From Actinomycetospora sp. NBRC 106378 (lineage in GTDB: Bacteria > Actinomycetota > Actinomycetes > Mycobacteriales > Pseudonocardiaceae), in the NCBI RefSeq assembly GCF_030269685.1, contig NZ_BSTT01000002.1, positions 682,001-746,000 on the forward strand: a DNA stretch of 64,000 nucleotides. Direction: 5' to 3'. A program made the translations under genes and the position numbers. Shown piece after piece: positions 8,780 to 17,560 of the stretch. Every line of letters starts with the position of its first letter. Position 1 is the first letter of the stretch. The notes beneath the pieces were generated by a model. That model was not told where the DNA came from. It did no database searches and saw only the letters and a program-made list of their open reading frames with translations.

Positions 8780-9092
8780 CAGGAGAGCGTCACGGCCGGC
8801 ACTGGACGCCAGGAACGCCACATCGTCGGGCGGCCCAGCCGGCCGGCTCGGTCGCGAGGGGCACACCATGCAGGTTCGGCGGCACCCGGACATGCCTGGT
8901 GTACCTCTCGCGACGGCGGGGCGGGCCCACATGCCCGCAGAGGGCGGACGCCCCCCGGCAACACGGGCCCGTTCCGCGACGTCAACGTCGGTCCGGCGGA
9001 CGTCAACGCGGCGTCAAGACCGCGGCCCGCGGTCCCGGGTCGCCCCTAGCGTCGACCACGCACGATCACCGACGACCCCGAGGGTGGACGAC
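8780..9092 (+). promoter_or_regulatory. Intergenic region with three phased CGTCAA boxes
   Basis: About 310 bases with no convincing gene. CGTCAA occurs at 8980, 9001 and 9012, that is 21 and 11 bases apart, so the boxes face the same side of the helix. A TAGCGT sequence at 9047-9052 fits a -10 element for the DUF397 gene at 9093, with no good -35, as expected for an activated promoter. Spacing of about 11 bases resembles sites of OmpR/PhoP-family response regulators, but the boxes are not a published consensus I can name. Confidence 0.35.
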
Positions 9093-9284
9093 GTGGACAT
9101 GGCCTGGCGTTCCAGCAGCTTCGCGACCGGGAACGACCGCGTGGAGTGGCGCATCGAGGCGGGCCGGGTGGAGCTGCGCCACGGCGGCCACGCCGACCAG
9201 GGCACGCTCGTGCTGTCCCGCGCGGAGTGGCAGGCGTTCCTGGCCGCCGCGAAGTCGGGCCAGGCCGGCGCGATCGCCTACTGA
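9093..9284 (+). CDS. DUF397-family small protein
   Basis: 63 residues. WRSSSF near the N-terminus, VELRHGG in the middle and LVLSRAEWQAFLAAAKSG at the end follow the DUF397 pattern (WRKSSYS, VAVRDS, TPAEWRAFLAGVKAGE). DUF397 proteins are abundant in actinomycetes and are often partnered with XRE-type regulators. No partner is adjacent here. GTG at 9093 has GAGGG eight bases upstream. GTG 9084 and ATG 9099 are alternatives in frame. It converges on the LuxR gene with essentially no gap. Confidence 0.7.
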   Translation: MDMAWRSSSFATGNDRVEWRIEAGRVELRHGGHADQGTLVLSRAEWQAFLAAAKSGQAGAIAY

Positions 9285-9285
9285 C

Positions 9286-10320
9286 TCACAGCACCAGCCG
9301 GGCCGTCATCTCCCGGCGGCTGGACACGCCGAGCTTGGCGAACACGACCTTGAGGTGGTCCTGCACGGTGTGCGGGGACAGGTGCAGGGTCGCGGCGATC
9401 GTCCGGGTGTCGGCACCCTGCAGGACCAGCAGCGCGACCTCCTCCTCCCGCGCGGTCAGGCCGTGCGCGGCGAGGGCGAGCCGGCTCAGCTCGGCGCGGG
9501 ACGTGGGCTCCACCGTCAGGACGACGTGGCCGGCGCCGCCCGGGCCCGACAGCGGCGCGCTGCGCAGGCTCAGCCACCGCCCGGTGGCGCCCAGCACCCG
9601 CGACTGCCCCGGGACCTCCTGCCGTCGGGTGCTCGCGACCACCGCGAGCATGCTCGCCGGGAGCTCGCCGTGATCGCGGCCGCCCAGCTCGGCGATGGTC
9701 GCCTCGGCGGCGGGGGTCAGGTGGGTGACCTGGTCGGCGCCGTCGACGACGAGGACGGCGGGCCCCGGGTCGGCGGCGGCGTGCACGACGTCGCGGTCGA
9801 CCCGGAACAGGCAGCGCTGGATCGCCTCGGCCAGCAGCGCGCTCACCGCGCCGAGCTGGTCGCCCTCGAGGGCGGTGAACGGGGGGTCGCCGGGACCGCG
9901 GTAGAGCGCGAGGGCGCCCCAGGTCGCCCCCCGGTCGACGAACGCGACCCGGAGCTCGTCGGTGAAGCCGAAGCGCGGCGCCATGAACTCGCGGTGTCGC
10001 CGGCAGAGCTCGGGACGCCCGTCGGTGTCCACGGAGAGCACCCCGACCGGGGGCCGGCGCCGGGCGATCTCGGTGAACCCGTTGACGTCCGGCGGCCCGT
10101 ACTCGGTGGCGGCGAACTCCTCGTCGCCGATGCCGAGGTCGCGGGTCTTCGACGCCCACGTGATCAACCCGGTCGCCGGGTCGGTGGTGGCGAAGCAGGC
10201 GAAGTCGAACGCCACGTGGCGCGCGACGGCGGTGTACACGGTGCGGGCCAGGGCCTCGCGGTCCGCGGCCACGGTCGGCATCCGCCGCAGTCGGTCGAGC
10301 AGTGCTCGGGATCCCCCCAT
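9286..10320 (-). CDS. LuxR-family transcriptional regulator with GAF-like sensor domain
   Basis: 344 residues. The N-terminal 170 residues resemble a GAF sensor (YTAVARHVAFDFACFATTDP) and a middle PAS-like part precedes the HTH. The C-terminus is a LuxR helix-turn-helix with LTAREEEVALLVLQG and LSPHTVQDHLKVVFAKLGV. No receiver aspartate is present, so it senses a ligand or redox state rather than being phosphorylated. ATG at 10320 is preferred and ATG 10329 is equally possible. It is divergent from the hemerythrin gene with under 90 bases between them. Confidence 0.88.
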   Translation of the reverse strand: MGGSRALLDRLRRMPTVAADREALARTVYTAVARHVAFDFACFATTDPATGLITWASKTRDLGIGDEEFAATEYGPPDVNGFTEIARRRPPVGVLSVDTDGRPELCRRHREFMAPRFGFTDELRVAFVDRGATWGALALYRGPGDPPFTALEGDQLGAVSALLAEAIQRCLFRVDRDVVHAAADPGPAVLVVDGADQVTHLTPAAEATIAELGGRDHGELPASMLAVVASTRRQEVPGQSRVLGATGRWLSLRSAPLSGPGGAGHVVLTVEPTSRAELSRLALAAHGLTAREEEVALLVLQGADTRTIAATLHLSPHTVQDHLKVVFAKLGVSSRREMTARLVL

Positions 10321-10408
10321 GGCCACCATCGTGCGCCGCGGACCGGCGGGGGAGAACCCCAGGTTGTTGGGATGGGACCAGCTCGCCGGCGGCCGCAGGC
10401 TCATCGCC

Positions 10409-11173
10409 ATGACCACGACGAACACCCTCGAGCTCCTCCACCGCCACGACTCCCGCTGCTGGTGGGACCACCTCCAGGCCCACTGGGTCTGCCCGCCGGA
10501 GTCCCGGACACCGGATCGGCCACCGGTCGACGTCCGGGACATGCTCCTCGTGCACACCGCGCTGCTCCGGGAGTTCCGCCTCGCCCCGGCCGCCGTCGCC
10601 CGGGTGCCGCTCGGCGAGCGCCGGCGGGCCCGTGCCGTCGGCCGTCACCTCGACCTGCTCGCCGACCTGCTGCACGGCCACCACGAGGGGGAGGACGACC
10701 TCCTCTGGCCGGTCCTGCGCGACCGCGTCCCCGGTGCCGCCCTGCCCCGCCTCGCCGCCGCCGAGGCCCAGCACGAGGGCATCGACGCCGCCCTCGAGCG
10801 GGTCCGGACGGCCCGCCGCGCCTGGGGGGAGCAGGTCGACGGGACGACCCGCACCGCCCTCGTCGAGGCCCTCGAGGAGCTGCACGCCCTGCTCGCCGAG
10901 CACCTCGACCTCGAGGAGCGCACCCTGCTGCCCCTCGCGGCGGTGCACCTCACGGAGGCCGAGTGGGCCGCCGTCGGGGAGCACGGCGCCGCGTCGGTCC
11001 CGAAGCCGGCCCTGCCGCTGGTCATGGGGATGTTCGCCTACGAGGGCGACCCCGAGGTCCTCACGACGATGCTGGCCGCCGCTCCCGCGGTGCCGCGCGT
11101 CCTCGTCCCGCTCATCGCCCCGCGGCTCTACGCCCGCCACGCCGCGCGCGTCCACGGCACCGCCCGTCCCTGA
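10409..11173 (+). CDS. Hemerythrin HHE-domain protein
   Basis: 254 residues. An all-helical HHE cation-binding domain is indicated by LLADLLHGHHEGEDDLLW, then QHEGID and LLAEHLDLEERTLLP, giving the spaced His/Glu ligands of a di-iron site. The C-terminal part (from about residue 190) is a helical extension common in actinobacterial family members. Roles proposed for such proteins include oxygen, NO or peroxide handling. It is divergent from the LuxR/GAF regulator, which may control it. Confidence 0.88.
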   Translation: MTTTNTLELLHRHDSRCWWDHLQAHWVCPPESRTPDRPPVDVRDMLLVHTALLREFRLAPAAVARVPLGERRRARAVGRHLDLLADLLHGHHEGEDDLLWPVLRDRVPGAALPRLAAAEAQHEGIDAALERVRTARRAWGEQVDGTTRTALVEALEELHALLAEHLDLEERTLLPLAAVHLTEAEWAAVGEHGAASVPKPALPLVMGMFAYEGDPEVLTTMLAAAPAVPRVLVPLIAPRLYARHAARVHGTARP

Positions 11174-11298
11174 TCCGCCCGCCCACCGGGAGCCACACCA
11201 GGACCACGACCGCCGTCGACGAGCCGACGGGACGCGGCGCTACGCCGTCGACCACCCCGTCGGAGCGGGGGCCCGGGCAGCCGTAGCCCGACGACGGG

Positions 11299-12273
11299 TC
11301 AGCCGACCGCCGTCCGCAGCGCCGTGACCATGAGCCCCCGGAAGGCGCGCATGGCCGGCGCGTGCGGCACGTTCGCGTCGGCCCCGTGGTACATCGCCGG
11401 CTCGACGACGAGCTCCACCGGCACGCCCGCCGCCCGCAGGCGACCGGCGTAGGAGACGTCCTCGTCGTGGAAGAGGTCCTGGTCGCCGACCCCGATCCAG
11501 GTCGGGGGGAGCCCGGTCAGCTCCGGTCGGCGGGCCGGGGCGGCCCCGGGCGGCACCCCGGGGTCGCCGGCAGGGCGCCCCACGTACGCGGTCCAGGCCC
11601 GCCGGTTCATCCGGGCGTTCCAGATGAAGCGGCCGCGGCCACCGGGGACCTTGGCGAGCGCCGTGCGGTCGTCGAGCATCGGGTACTCGAGCAGGGCGAA
11701 CGCGACCGGCCGACCCTCGTCGTGGGCGCGGTGCACGGTGGCCGCGGCGAGCCCGCCGCCGGCGCTGGCGCCGCCGACCGCGATCCGCGCCGGGTCCACG
11801 CCGAGCTCGCCCGCATGGTCCTGCAGCCAGGACAGGGCCGTGGAGCAGTCGTCGAGGTCGGCCGGGAAGGGGTCCTCCGGCGCGAGCCGGTAGTCGACGC
11901 TCACGACGAGCACCCCGGCCTCGGCGGCGAACCGGCCCGCGAGGTCGTGGTCCATGCCCGGGTGCCCGACGAGATGCCCGCCGCCGTGGATCCACAACAG
12001 CGCGCCGCTCGGCGTGCGGCGGGACCCGTCGTCGTAGACCAGCACCGGCACCCCGTCGGCGCTGCGTCCGGTCACCTCGACCCCGGGCGGGACGTCGGTG
12101 TCCTGCCGCATCCGGGCGCGCATCGCGGGCACCACCCCGAGCGGCAGCCAGGCGAAGGAGATCACCAGCCGCGGGGTCCGCAGCTCCGGGGCGACCCGGG
12201 CGAGGGCGCGGAGCACGCCGAGGGCCCACGTGCCGAGCAGGACGGCGACGAGCGCGGCCAGGACCCGCTTCAC
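11299..12273 (-). CDS. Alpha/beta hydrolase, hormone-sensitive-lipase family
   Basis: 324 residues with an N-terminal membrane helix (VLAALVAVLLGTWALGV). The oxyanion motif HGGG, nucleophile motif GGASAGGG, acidic residue in GDQDLF and histidine in YHGAD make the HSL-type (family IV) catalytic set, so it should be a short-chain carboxylesterase. The GTG start at 12273 overlaps the TGA of the FAD oxidase upstream (GTGA), indicating co-translation. It converges on the hemerythrin gene across about 125 bases in which I see no clear terminator. Confidence 0.92.
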   Translation of the reverse strand: MKRVLAALVAVLLGTWALGVLRALARVAPELRTPRLVISFAWLPLGVVPAMRARMRQDTDVPPGVEVTGRSADGVPVLVYDDGSRRTPSGALLWIHGGGHLVGHPGMDHDLAGRFAAEAGVLVVSVDYRLAPEDPFPADLDDCSTALSWLQDHAGELGVDPARIAVGGASAGGGLAAATVHRAHDEGRPVAFALLEYPMLDDRTALAKVPGGRGRFIWNARMNRRAWTAYVGRPAGDPGVPPGAAPARRPELTGLPPTWIGVGDQDLFHDEDVSYAGRLRAAGVPVELVVEPAMYHGADANVPHAPAMRAFRGLMVTALRTAVG

Positions 12274-13655
12274 AGGATCTTGCCGGGGTTGAGGATGCCG
12301 TGCGGGTCGAGGGCGGCCTTGACCGCGCGTTGCATGGCGAGGTTCTCCGGGGACTGCTCGGCGGCCAGGCCGTCGCGCTTGAGCAGCCCGACGCCGTGTT
12401 CGCCGGTGACGGTGCCGCCGAGGTCGATCGCGGCGGCGATGATCTCGTGGAACGCGGCCTGGGCGCGCCGACGGGCGGGTTCGTCGCCGACCGGGGTGAC
12501 CAGCAGCGGGTGCAGGTTCCCGTCGCCGGCGTGGGCGATGTTGGCGATCGTGGTGCCGTGCCGCTCGCCGATGGCCTGGATGCGGCCGAGCATCTCCGGC
12601 ACCGCGGCGCGCGGGACGCAGACGTCCTCGGTGAGCACCGGGCCCTGCCGTTCCAGGGCCGGGTAGGCCAGGCGCCGCGCGGCGAACAGGGCGTCGGCCT
12701 CCTCGGCGTCGGCGGCGCGGGCGGAGAAGGAGGCCCCCGCGGCGTCGAAGTGCCGGATCATCTCCTCGGCCTCCGCCTCGCCGGCGGCACCAGGGGCGTC
12801 GGAGCGCCCGAGCAGCAGCACGTCGGCCTCGGCGGAGATCCCGAGGTTCTTCCAGGCGTCGACCGCCTCGAGGCAGGTCCGGTCGACCAACTCCAGCGCG
12901 CTCGGCGTCAGCCCGGCGGCGGTGATCGAGGCGACCGCGCGGCCGGCGTCGACGAGGTTCGCGAAGTAGCCCGCCACCGTCTGCTCCGGCGCCCGGGCAG
13001 GCCGCAGCTTCACGGTGATCTCGGTGATCAGCCCGAGGGTGCCCTCGGAGCCGACCATGAGTCCGGCGAGGTCGAGCCCGGCGACGCCCTTCGCGGTGCG
13101 CCGCCCGAGCCGGACCAGCTCGCCGAGCCCGTTGACCACCTGCACGCCGAGCACGTAGTCGCGGGTGACGCCGTACTTCACGCAGCACATGCCGCCGGCG
13201 TTGGTGGCGACGTTGCCGCCGATCGTCGACCACGGGCTCGACGCCGGGTCCGGCGGGTACCAGAGGCCCTGTGTCGCGCACTGCGCCCGCAGGTCGTCGT
13301 TGACGATCCCCGGCTCGACCACGGCGAGGCGCTCGGCCGGGTCGATCTCGTGGATGCGGGTCATCTGCTCGACGCTGACCACGACGCTGCCCGCGGTGGC
13401 GTTCGCCCCGCCCGAGAGCCCCGTCCCGGCCCCGCGCGGGACCAGCGGCACCCGGTGCTCCAGGCACGCCCGCACCACGGCCTGGCACTGCGCAGCGTCC
13501 AGCGGACGGACCACGGCCGCCGGGAGCTCCCACGGCGCCCACTCCGCATCGTCGTGGGCGTACGACGCGAGGACGTCCGGGTCGTCCACCACCCGGTCCG
13601 CGGGCAGCGACGCCCGCAGGGTGGCGACGACGGGGGCCGGGGCGACGGTCGTCAT
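12270..13655 (-). CDS. FAD-linked 2-hydroxyacid dehydrogenase (GlcD/D-lactate dehydrogenase type)
   Basis: 461 residues. The PCMH-type FAD-binding domain has PRGAGTGLSGG and STIGGNVATNAGG, followed by VGSEGTLGLITEITV. The C-terminal oxidase domain has HAGDGNLHP and GTVTGEHGVGLLK, hallmark motifs of the glycolate oxidase GlcD / D-lactate dehydrogenase family. It probably oxidises a 2-hydroxy acid and passes electrons to quinone or another carrier. It is the first gene of a two-gene operon with the HSL hydrolase; one could release the hydroxy acid that the other oxidises, but that is inference. Confidence 0.92.
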   Translation of the reverse strand: MTTVAPAPVVATLRASLPADRVVDDPDVLASYAHDDAEWAPWELPAAVVRPLDAAQCQAVVRACLEHRVPLVPRGAGTGLSGGANATAGSVVVSVEQMTRIHEIDPAERLAVVEPGIVNDDLRAQCATQGLWYPPDPASSPWSTIGGNVATNAGGMCCVKYGVTRDYVLGVQVVNGLGELVRLGRRTAKGVAGLDLAGLMVGSEGTLGLITEITVKLRPARAPEQTVAGYFANLVDAGRAVASITAAGLTPSALELVDRTCLEAVDAWKNLGISAEADVLLLGRSDAPGAAGEAEAEEMIRHFDAAGASFSARAADAEEADALFAARRLAYPALERQGPVLTEDVCVPRAAVPEMLGRIQAIGERHGTTIANIAHAGDGNLHPLLVTPVGDEPARRRAQAAFHEIIAAAIDLGGTVTGEHGVGLLKRDGLAAEQSPENLAMQRAVKAALDPHGILNPGKIL

Positions 13656-13755
13656 GGGGCTCTCCGCGGTCGGTGGCTGGGCTGACCTCACGGTAACCCG
13701 GCCCCCCGACACCCACGCCCGCCCGCGGCCGGGCTCCCGGGCGGTGCCGGGGAAC

Positions 13756-13772
13756 CGGTGCCGTCGGCACCG
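13756..13772 (-). terminator. Hairpin downstream of the DapA-like gene
   Basis: CGGTGCCG and CGGCACCG form a perfect 8-base stem around a single T, about 45 bases beyond the stop of the minus-strand aldolase gene and about 100 bases before the FAD oxidase start. It probably ends aldolase transcription. No U-tract is present, as usual in actinomycetes. Confidence 0.45.
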
Positions 13773-13816
13773 TTCCTGCGAGGTGCTCCGCGGAGGCGGG
13801 CGACGGACGGTGCAGC

Positions 13817-14728
13817 TCAGGCCCGCGGCCCCGCGGACGGCGCCCGGACGGCTCCGAGCGCCGCGACGGCCCGGGCGAGGGCGGGGGGTGACGCCGGGGC
13901 GAGGGGCATCCGGACGTCGGGGGTGGCGATGCGCCCCGCAGCATGCAGCAGGGCCTTCACGACGACGGGGTTGGGCTCGGCGAACAGCGCGCTCACCACC
14001 GGCAGGAGGGCCGTGTGGTGCGCCCGCGCCGCCTCCGTGCGGCCCGCGAGCCCGTCGGCGACCAGGGCCGCGAACCGGTCGGTGGCCACGTGCGAGGACG
14101 CGGCGATCGCCCCGCGCCCGCCGAGCAGCACGGTCGGGGCGATGAACGGGTCGTCCCCGGCGAGGACCGCCAAGTCCGGGGGAGCGGCGGCGAGCACGGT
14201 GGCGGTGTCGAGGTCGAGCGCGCCCACGGCCTGCTTGAGCCCGACGACCTGCGGGTGGCCGGCCAGGTCGAGCAGGGCGGCCGCACCGAGGCCGAGGCCG
14301 GTCCGGGCGGGCACGTTGTAGACGACGAGCGGCACCGGCGACCGCTCCGCCACGTGCGTCAGGTGCGCGACGACCGCCGGCTCGCCCGGCCGCACGTAGT
14401 ACGGCACGACGGTCAGGGCCGCCGTCACGCCGGGGACGTCGGCGAGTGCCGCGTGGCGGGCGAGGGTGCTGCGGGTGTCGTTGGTCCCGGCGGCCACGAC
14501 CAGCCCGGCGCCGCGGTCGCCCGCCACCTCGGCGCACACGGCGACCACCGCGCGCCGCTCCTCCGGCGTCAGCGACGTGGGCTCCCCGGTGGTGCCGAGG
14601 GCGACCAGGCCGCGGGCGCCGTCGTCGAGAACCTCCGTCGCGAGCCGCCGCAGCGCGTCGAGGTCGACCTCGTCGCGCTGCGTGAAGGGGGTGACGAGCG
14701 GGACCCAGAGACCGTCGAGATCGACCAT
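13817..14728 (-). CDS. Dihydrodipicolinate synthase/N-acetylneuraminate lyase family aldolase
   Basis: 303 residues, a class I aldolase TIM barrel. GTTGEPTSL binds the keto-acid carboxylate, YNVPARTG carries the catalytic tyrosine, and GLKQA carries the Schiff-base lysine. The lysine context GLKQA differs from the GIKE(A/T) of true DapA, and the gene is not near lysine genes, so this is more likely a catabolic relative (for example a sugar-acid or hydroxy-oxo-acid aldolase) than lysine biosynthesis. The ATG at 14728 is favoured over an upstream in-frame start. Confidence 0.88.
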   Translation of the reverse strand: MVDLDGLWVPLVTPFTQRDEVDLDALRRLATEVLDDGARGLVALGTTGEPTSLTPEERRAVVAVCAEVAGDRGAGLVVAAGTNDTRSTLARHAALADVPGVTAALTVVPYYVRPGEPAVVAHLTHVAERSPVPLVVYNVPARTGLGLGAAALLDLAGHPQVVGLKQAVGALDLDTATVLAAAPPDLAVLAGDDPFIAPTVLLGGRGAIAASSHVATDRFAALVADGLAGRTEAARAHHTALLPVVSALFAEPNPVVVKALLHAAGRIATPDVRMPLAPASPPALARAVAALGAVRAPSAGPRA

Positions 14729-14904
14729 GACCGGACCCTGGCCCGCCGTGGGCACCGGGAGAAGCGAGGGTTCGCCGGGGGTGCGTGAAGCCCAGCTGCA
14801 GGCTGACTCCGTCCCGGGGAGGGCTCGGCCCGCGTCGGAGAGGTTCCCTGGCCGTAACGGCAGGCAGCGCCCGGCGGAACGGGAGCCACCTAGGGTGGAC
14901 CACG

Positions 14905-15282
14905 ATGAAGCGCACCCCCACGGGCCCCACCGTCACCCTCTGCCGGGGCTGCTGCTGCGGCACCACCCGCAAGCACCCGGGCGTCGACCACGTCGGCCAG
15001 GTGGAGCGGCTCCGGGAGGGCACCGCGGGCGCGGGCCGGGTGAAGCTCAGCGACTGCCTCGACGCGTGCGCCCAGTCCACCGTCGCCGTCGTCTCGCCGT
15101 CGCCGGAGGGCCGGCGCGCGGGCGGCAAGCCGGTGTGGCTGCTCGGGGTGCTCGACCAGGACACCGAGGACGAGATCGTCGCGTGGGTGCAGGCCGGCGG
15201 ACCGGGCGTGGCCGACCCGCCCGGGATGCTCGACCTGCGGGTGTTCACCCCGGCGCGGCGCATCCGCACCCAGGTGCCCTGA
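14905..15282 (+). CDS. Thioredoxin-like [2Fe-2S] ferredoxin-domain protein
   Basis: 125 residues. The N-terminus has VTLCRGCCCGTTRKHPGVDH, and about 40 residues later LSDCLDACAQSTVAVV, giving the cysteine arrangement of thioredoxin-fold [2Fe-2S] proteins. Such small proteins occur alone in many actinomycetes. The redox partner is unknown. It lies 19 bases upstream of the polyol dehydrogenase on the same strand and may be co-transcribed with it. Confidence 0.8.
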   Translation: MKRTPTGPTVTLCRGCCCGTTRKHPGVDHVGQVERLREGTAGAGRVKLSDCLDACAQSTVAVVSPSPEGRRAGGKPVWLLGVLDQDTEDEIVAWVQAGGPGVADPPGMLDLRVFTPARRIRTQVP

Positions 15283-15301
15283 GTCGCGCACACTGGGCGG
15301 C

Positions 15302-16333
15302 ATGCAGCGCGTCGCCGTCCTGACCGAGCCGGACCACGTCGTCCTGGAGGACCGCGAGGTCCCGGAACCCGGTCCGGGTCAGGTGCAGGTGCACGTCCGT
15401 GCGGTCAGCGTCTGCGGCTCCGACGTGCACTACTACGACCACGGCCGCATCGGTGGCTTCGTCATGCACGCCCCGCTGGTGCTGGGGCACGAGACCTCGG
15501 GCGTGGTCAGCGCCGTCGGGCCCGGGGTGACCGCACCCGCCGTCGGGACCCGCGTGGCGGTGGAGCCGCAGGCCGAGTGCGGGCGCTGCGCCCAGTGCCG
15601 GCAGGGCCGCTACCACCTGTGCCCGGACATCGCGTTCTTCGCGACCCCACCGGTCGACGGCTCCTTCGCCGAGTACGTCGTCGTTCCGGCACACCGGGCG
15701 CACCCCGTGCCCGACGCGCTCTCCGACGAGGCGGCCGCGCTGATCGAGCCGCTGTCGGTGGCGCTGCACGCCGCGGCCAAGGCCGACATCGGTCCGGGCT
15801 CGCGGGTGCTGGTCAGCGGCGCCGGGCCGGTCGGGCTGCTGTGCCTGCAGGTGGCGCTGGCCCGCGGGGCGTCGGCGGTCGTGGTCACCGACGTGATGGC
15901 GCTGCGCCGCGAGGCGGCCGCCGAGTACGGCGCCACGGCGACGGTCGACGCGAACGACCACGAGACCGGGCTCGCCGCGGTCGGCCGGACGCTCGGCCAG
16001 GCCGACGTCGTGCTCGAGTGCACCGGCGTGCAGCCCGCGATCGACCTCGCCGTGGCGGCGACCGCGCCCGCCGCGACGGTCGTGCTCGTCGGGACCGGGG
16101 CCACGGTGACGCTGCCGCTGGACGTGGTCCAGGCGCGGGAACTCGTGGTCAAGGGGACGTTCCGGTACGCCCACGTCTACCCGGCGGCGATCGACCTCGC
16201 GGCCTCCGGGCGCATCCGGCTCGACGACATGGTGACCTCGCACCACCCGCTGGAGGACGCGGTCGGCGCGCTGCTCGCGGCCCGCCGGGACCCGATGGCG
16301 CTCAAGGCCGTGGTGCACCCGTCCCGCTCATGA
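15302..16333 (+). CDS. Zinc-dependent polyol (sorbitol/xylitol-type) dehydrogenase
   Basis: 343 residues of the zinc MDR family. CGSDVHYYDHG and GHETSGVV carry the catalytic zinc ligands. CGRCAQCRQGRYHLC gives the four structural-zinc cysteines. VSGAGPVGLL is the NAD-binding loop. The VCGSDVHYY signature is typical of sorbitol and xylitol dehydrogenases, so oxidation of a polyol to a ketose with NAD is the best guess. Its stop codon lies inside a 49-base palindrome shared with the converging MFS gene. Confidence 0.92.
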   Translation: MQRVAVLTEPDHVVLEDREVPEPGPGQVQVHVRAVSVCGSDVHYYDHGRIGGFVMHAPLVLGHETSGVVSAVGPGVTAPAVGTRVAVEPQAECGRCAQCRQGRYHLCPDIAFFATPPVDGSFAEYVVVPAHRAHPVPDALSDEAAALIEPLSVALHAAAKADIGPGSRVLVSGAGPVGLLCLQVALARGASAVVVTDVMALRREAAAEYGATATVDANDHETGLAAVGRTLGQADVVLECTGVQPAIDLAVAATAPAATVVLVGTGATVTLPLDVVQARELVVKGTFRYAHVYPAAIDLAASGRIRLDDMVTSHHPLEDAVGALLAARRDPMALKAVVHPSRS

Positions 16334-16380
16334 CGGGACCGTCGTCGCCGGCACCCGGTGCCGGCCACGACGGTCCTGTC
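16332..16380. terminator. 49-base palindrome, bidirectional terminator
   Basis: Arms of 24 bases pair at 22 positions around a central C at 16356 (inner arms GGCACC/GGTGCC, outer arms starting GACGGGACC and ending GGTCCTGTC). It overlaps the stop codons of both converging genes, the dehydrogenase (ending 16333) and the MFS transporter (ending 16379), so it should terminate transcription in both directions. Confidence 0.8.
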
Positions 16381-17560
16381 ACCGGCGGGCGCGCGCCACG
16401 ACGGCCAGCGAGACCAGCCCGAGCCCGCCGAGGACCCCGAACAGCACGCTGTAGGACACGGCGAGCGAGGCGACGGCGAGCACCGCGGGGACGATGAACC
16501 CGACGTAGGCCAGCGCGTAGAAGACGGCCGTCAGCCCGGCGAGGTGGCGGGGCGCGGCGAGGCGCTGGACCTCGGCGAGGCCGCTGACCAGCGCGAACCC
16601 GTACCCGGCGCCGAGCACGAGGGCCGCGACGATCGCGAGCACCACGCCCGGTGCCGCCGCGGTCCACGCCGCCAGCGCCATCCCGGCGACCGCGAAGAGC
16701 GCCGCCACCATGCCCCCGCGGGCGTCGTCGAGCCCGAGCCGCTTCGCCACCGACTGGGCGGCGACGCCGGCCACCAGGGTCACGGCGGTCATCAGCGCCG
16801 CGAACGCGATGGCGTGCCCGGGCACCGCGTCGGCCACCAGCGAGGGCAGCACGGCGTAGGCCACGCCGGCGCAGGTGAACACCCACGGCGCGACCGGCGC
16901 CACGACGGTCCAGAACTCGCGGTGGCCCCGGACCGGGATGCGCAGGTCGTCGCGCAGCCGTCCCGGCGAGGGCTCGGTGAGGGTCTCGGCGGTCCGGGTC
17001 GCCAGCAGGCCGAGTGGGATCCCGACGAGCACGTGCACCGCGTAGGAGAGCACCTCCGGGACCGGCGCCCACTGCGCCAGCACCCCCGCGGCGGCCGGCC
17101 CGAGCAGGAAGCCCAGCGTCAGCGACATCGCGGCGCGTGAGGAACCGCCCGCCGCGGAGAGCTCCTGGATCCACGTCGAGCCGACGGCCATCGCGACGCC
17201 GAGCGCGAGCCCCGCCAGCACCCGGCCGAGGAACAGGAGCGGCACGTCCTCGCCGCCGAGCGCCAGGACGAGGCTGCCCGCGATCGCCAGCGGCGGTGCG
17301 GCGAGCATGAGCGGCTTGCGCCCGAGCCGGTCGGACAGCGGACCGCCGACGAGCATGCCCGGCACGATCCCGAGCACGTAGGCGCCGAGCAGCACGTCGA
17401 CCGTGGCGGTCGAGAACCCGCCGAGCTCGCGGTACATCACCATCAGCGGGGTGAACTGGTTGCCGCCCCAGGCGACGACGAACAGCGCCAGCCCCACCGG
17501 GAGCCAGCTCGTCCCCGTGACGTGCCGTCGCGCGTCCCGGGTCCGCAGGGTCGCCGTCAT
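16379..17560 (-). CDS. Major facilitator superfamily transporter
   Basis: 393 residues with twelve predicted membrane helices and the MFS motif A, GGPLSDRLGRKPL, between helices 2 and 3. The size and motif fit DHA-type exporters or metabolite:proton carriers; the substrate is unknown. Its ATG overlaps the TGA of the GntR regulator gene (ATGA), so regulator and transporter are co-translated and the GntR ligand is probably the transported compound or a relative. Confidence 0.92.
   Translation of the reverse strand: MTATLRTRDARRHVTGTSWLPVGLALFVVAWGGNQFTPLMVMYRELGGFSTATVDVLLGAYVLGIVPGMLVGGPLSDRLGRKPLMLAAPPLAIAGSLVLALGGEDVPLLFLGRVLAGLALGVAMAVGSTWIQELSAAGGSSRAAMSLTLGFLLGPAAAGVLAQWAPVPEVLSYAVHVLVGIPLGLLATRTAETLTEPSPGRLRDDLRIPVRGHREFWTVVAPVAPWVFTCAGVAYAVLPSLVADAVPGHAIAFAALMTAVTLVAGVAAQSVAKRLGLDDARGGMVAALFAVAGMALAAWTAAAPGVVLAIVAALVLGAGYGFALVSGLAEVQRLAAPRHLAGLTAVFYALAYVGFIVPAVLAVASLAVSYSVLFGVLGGLGLVSLAVVARARR

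Noticed and set aside
7384-11286. Very long opposite- or alternate-frame open reading frames, including one of 1300 codons
   Set aside because: They overlap clearly recognised genes, are rich in Arg/Gly/Pro/Ala as expected for shifted high-GC frames, and show no domain motifs.
11174-11298. Terminator between hemerythrin and hydrolase genes
   Set aside because: Only short imperfect inverted repeats were found; nothing stands above the background of a GC-rich interval.
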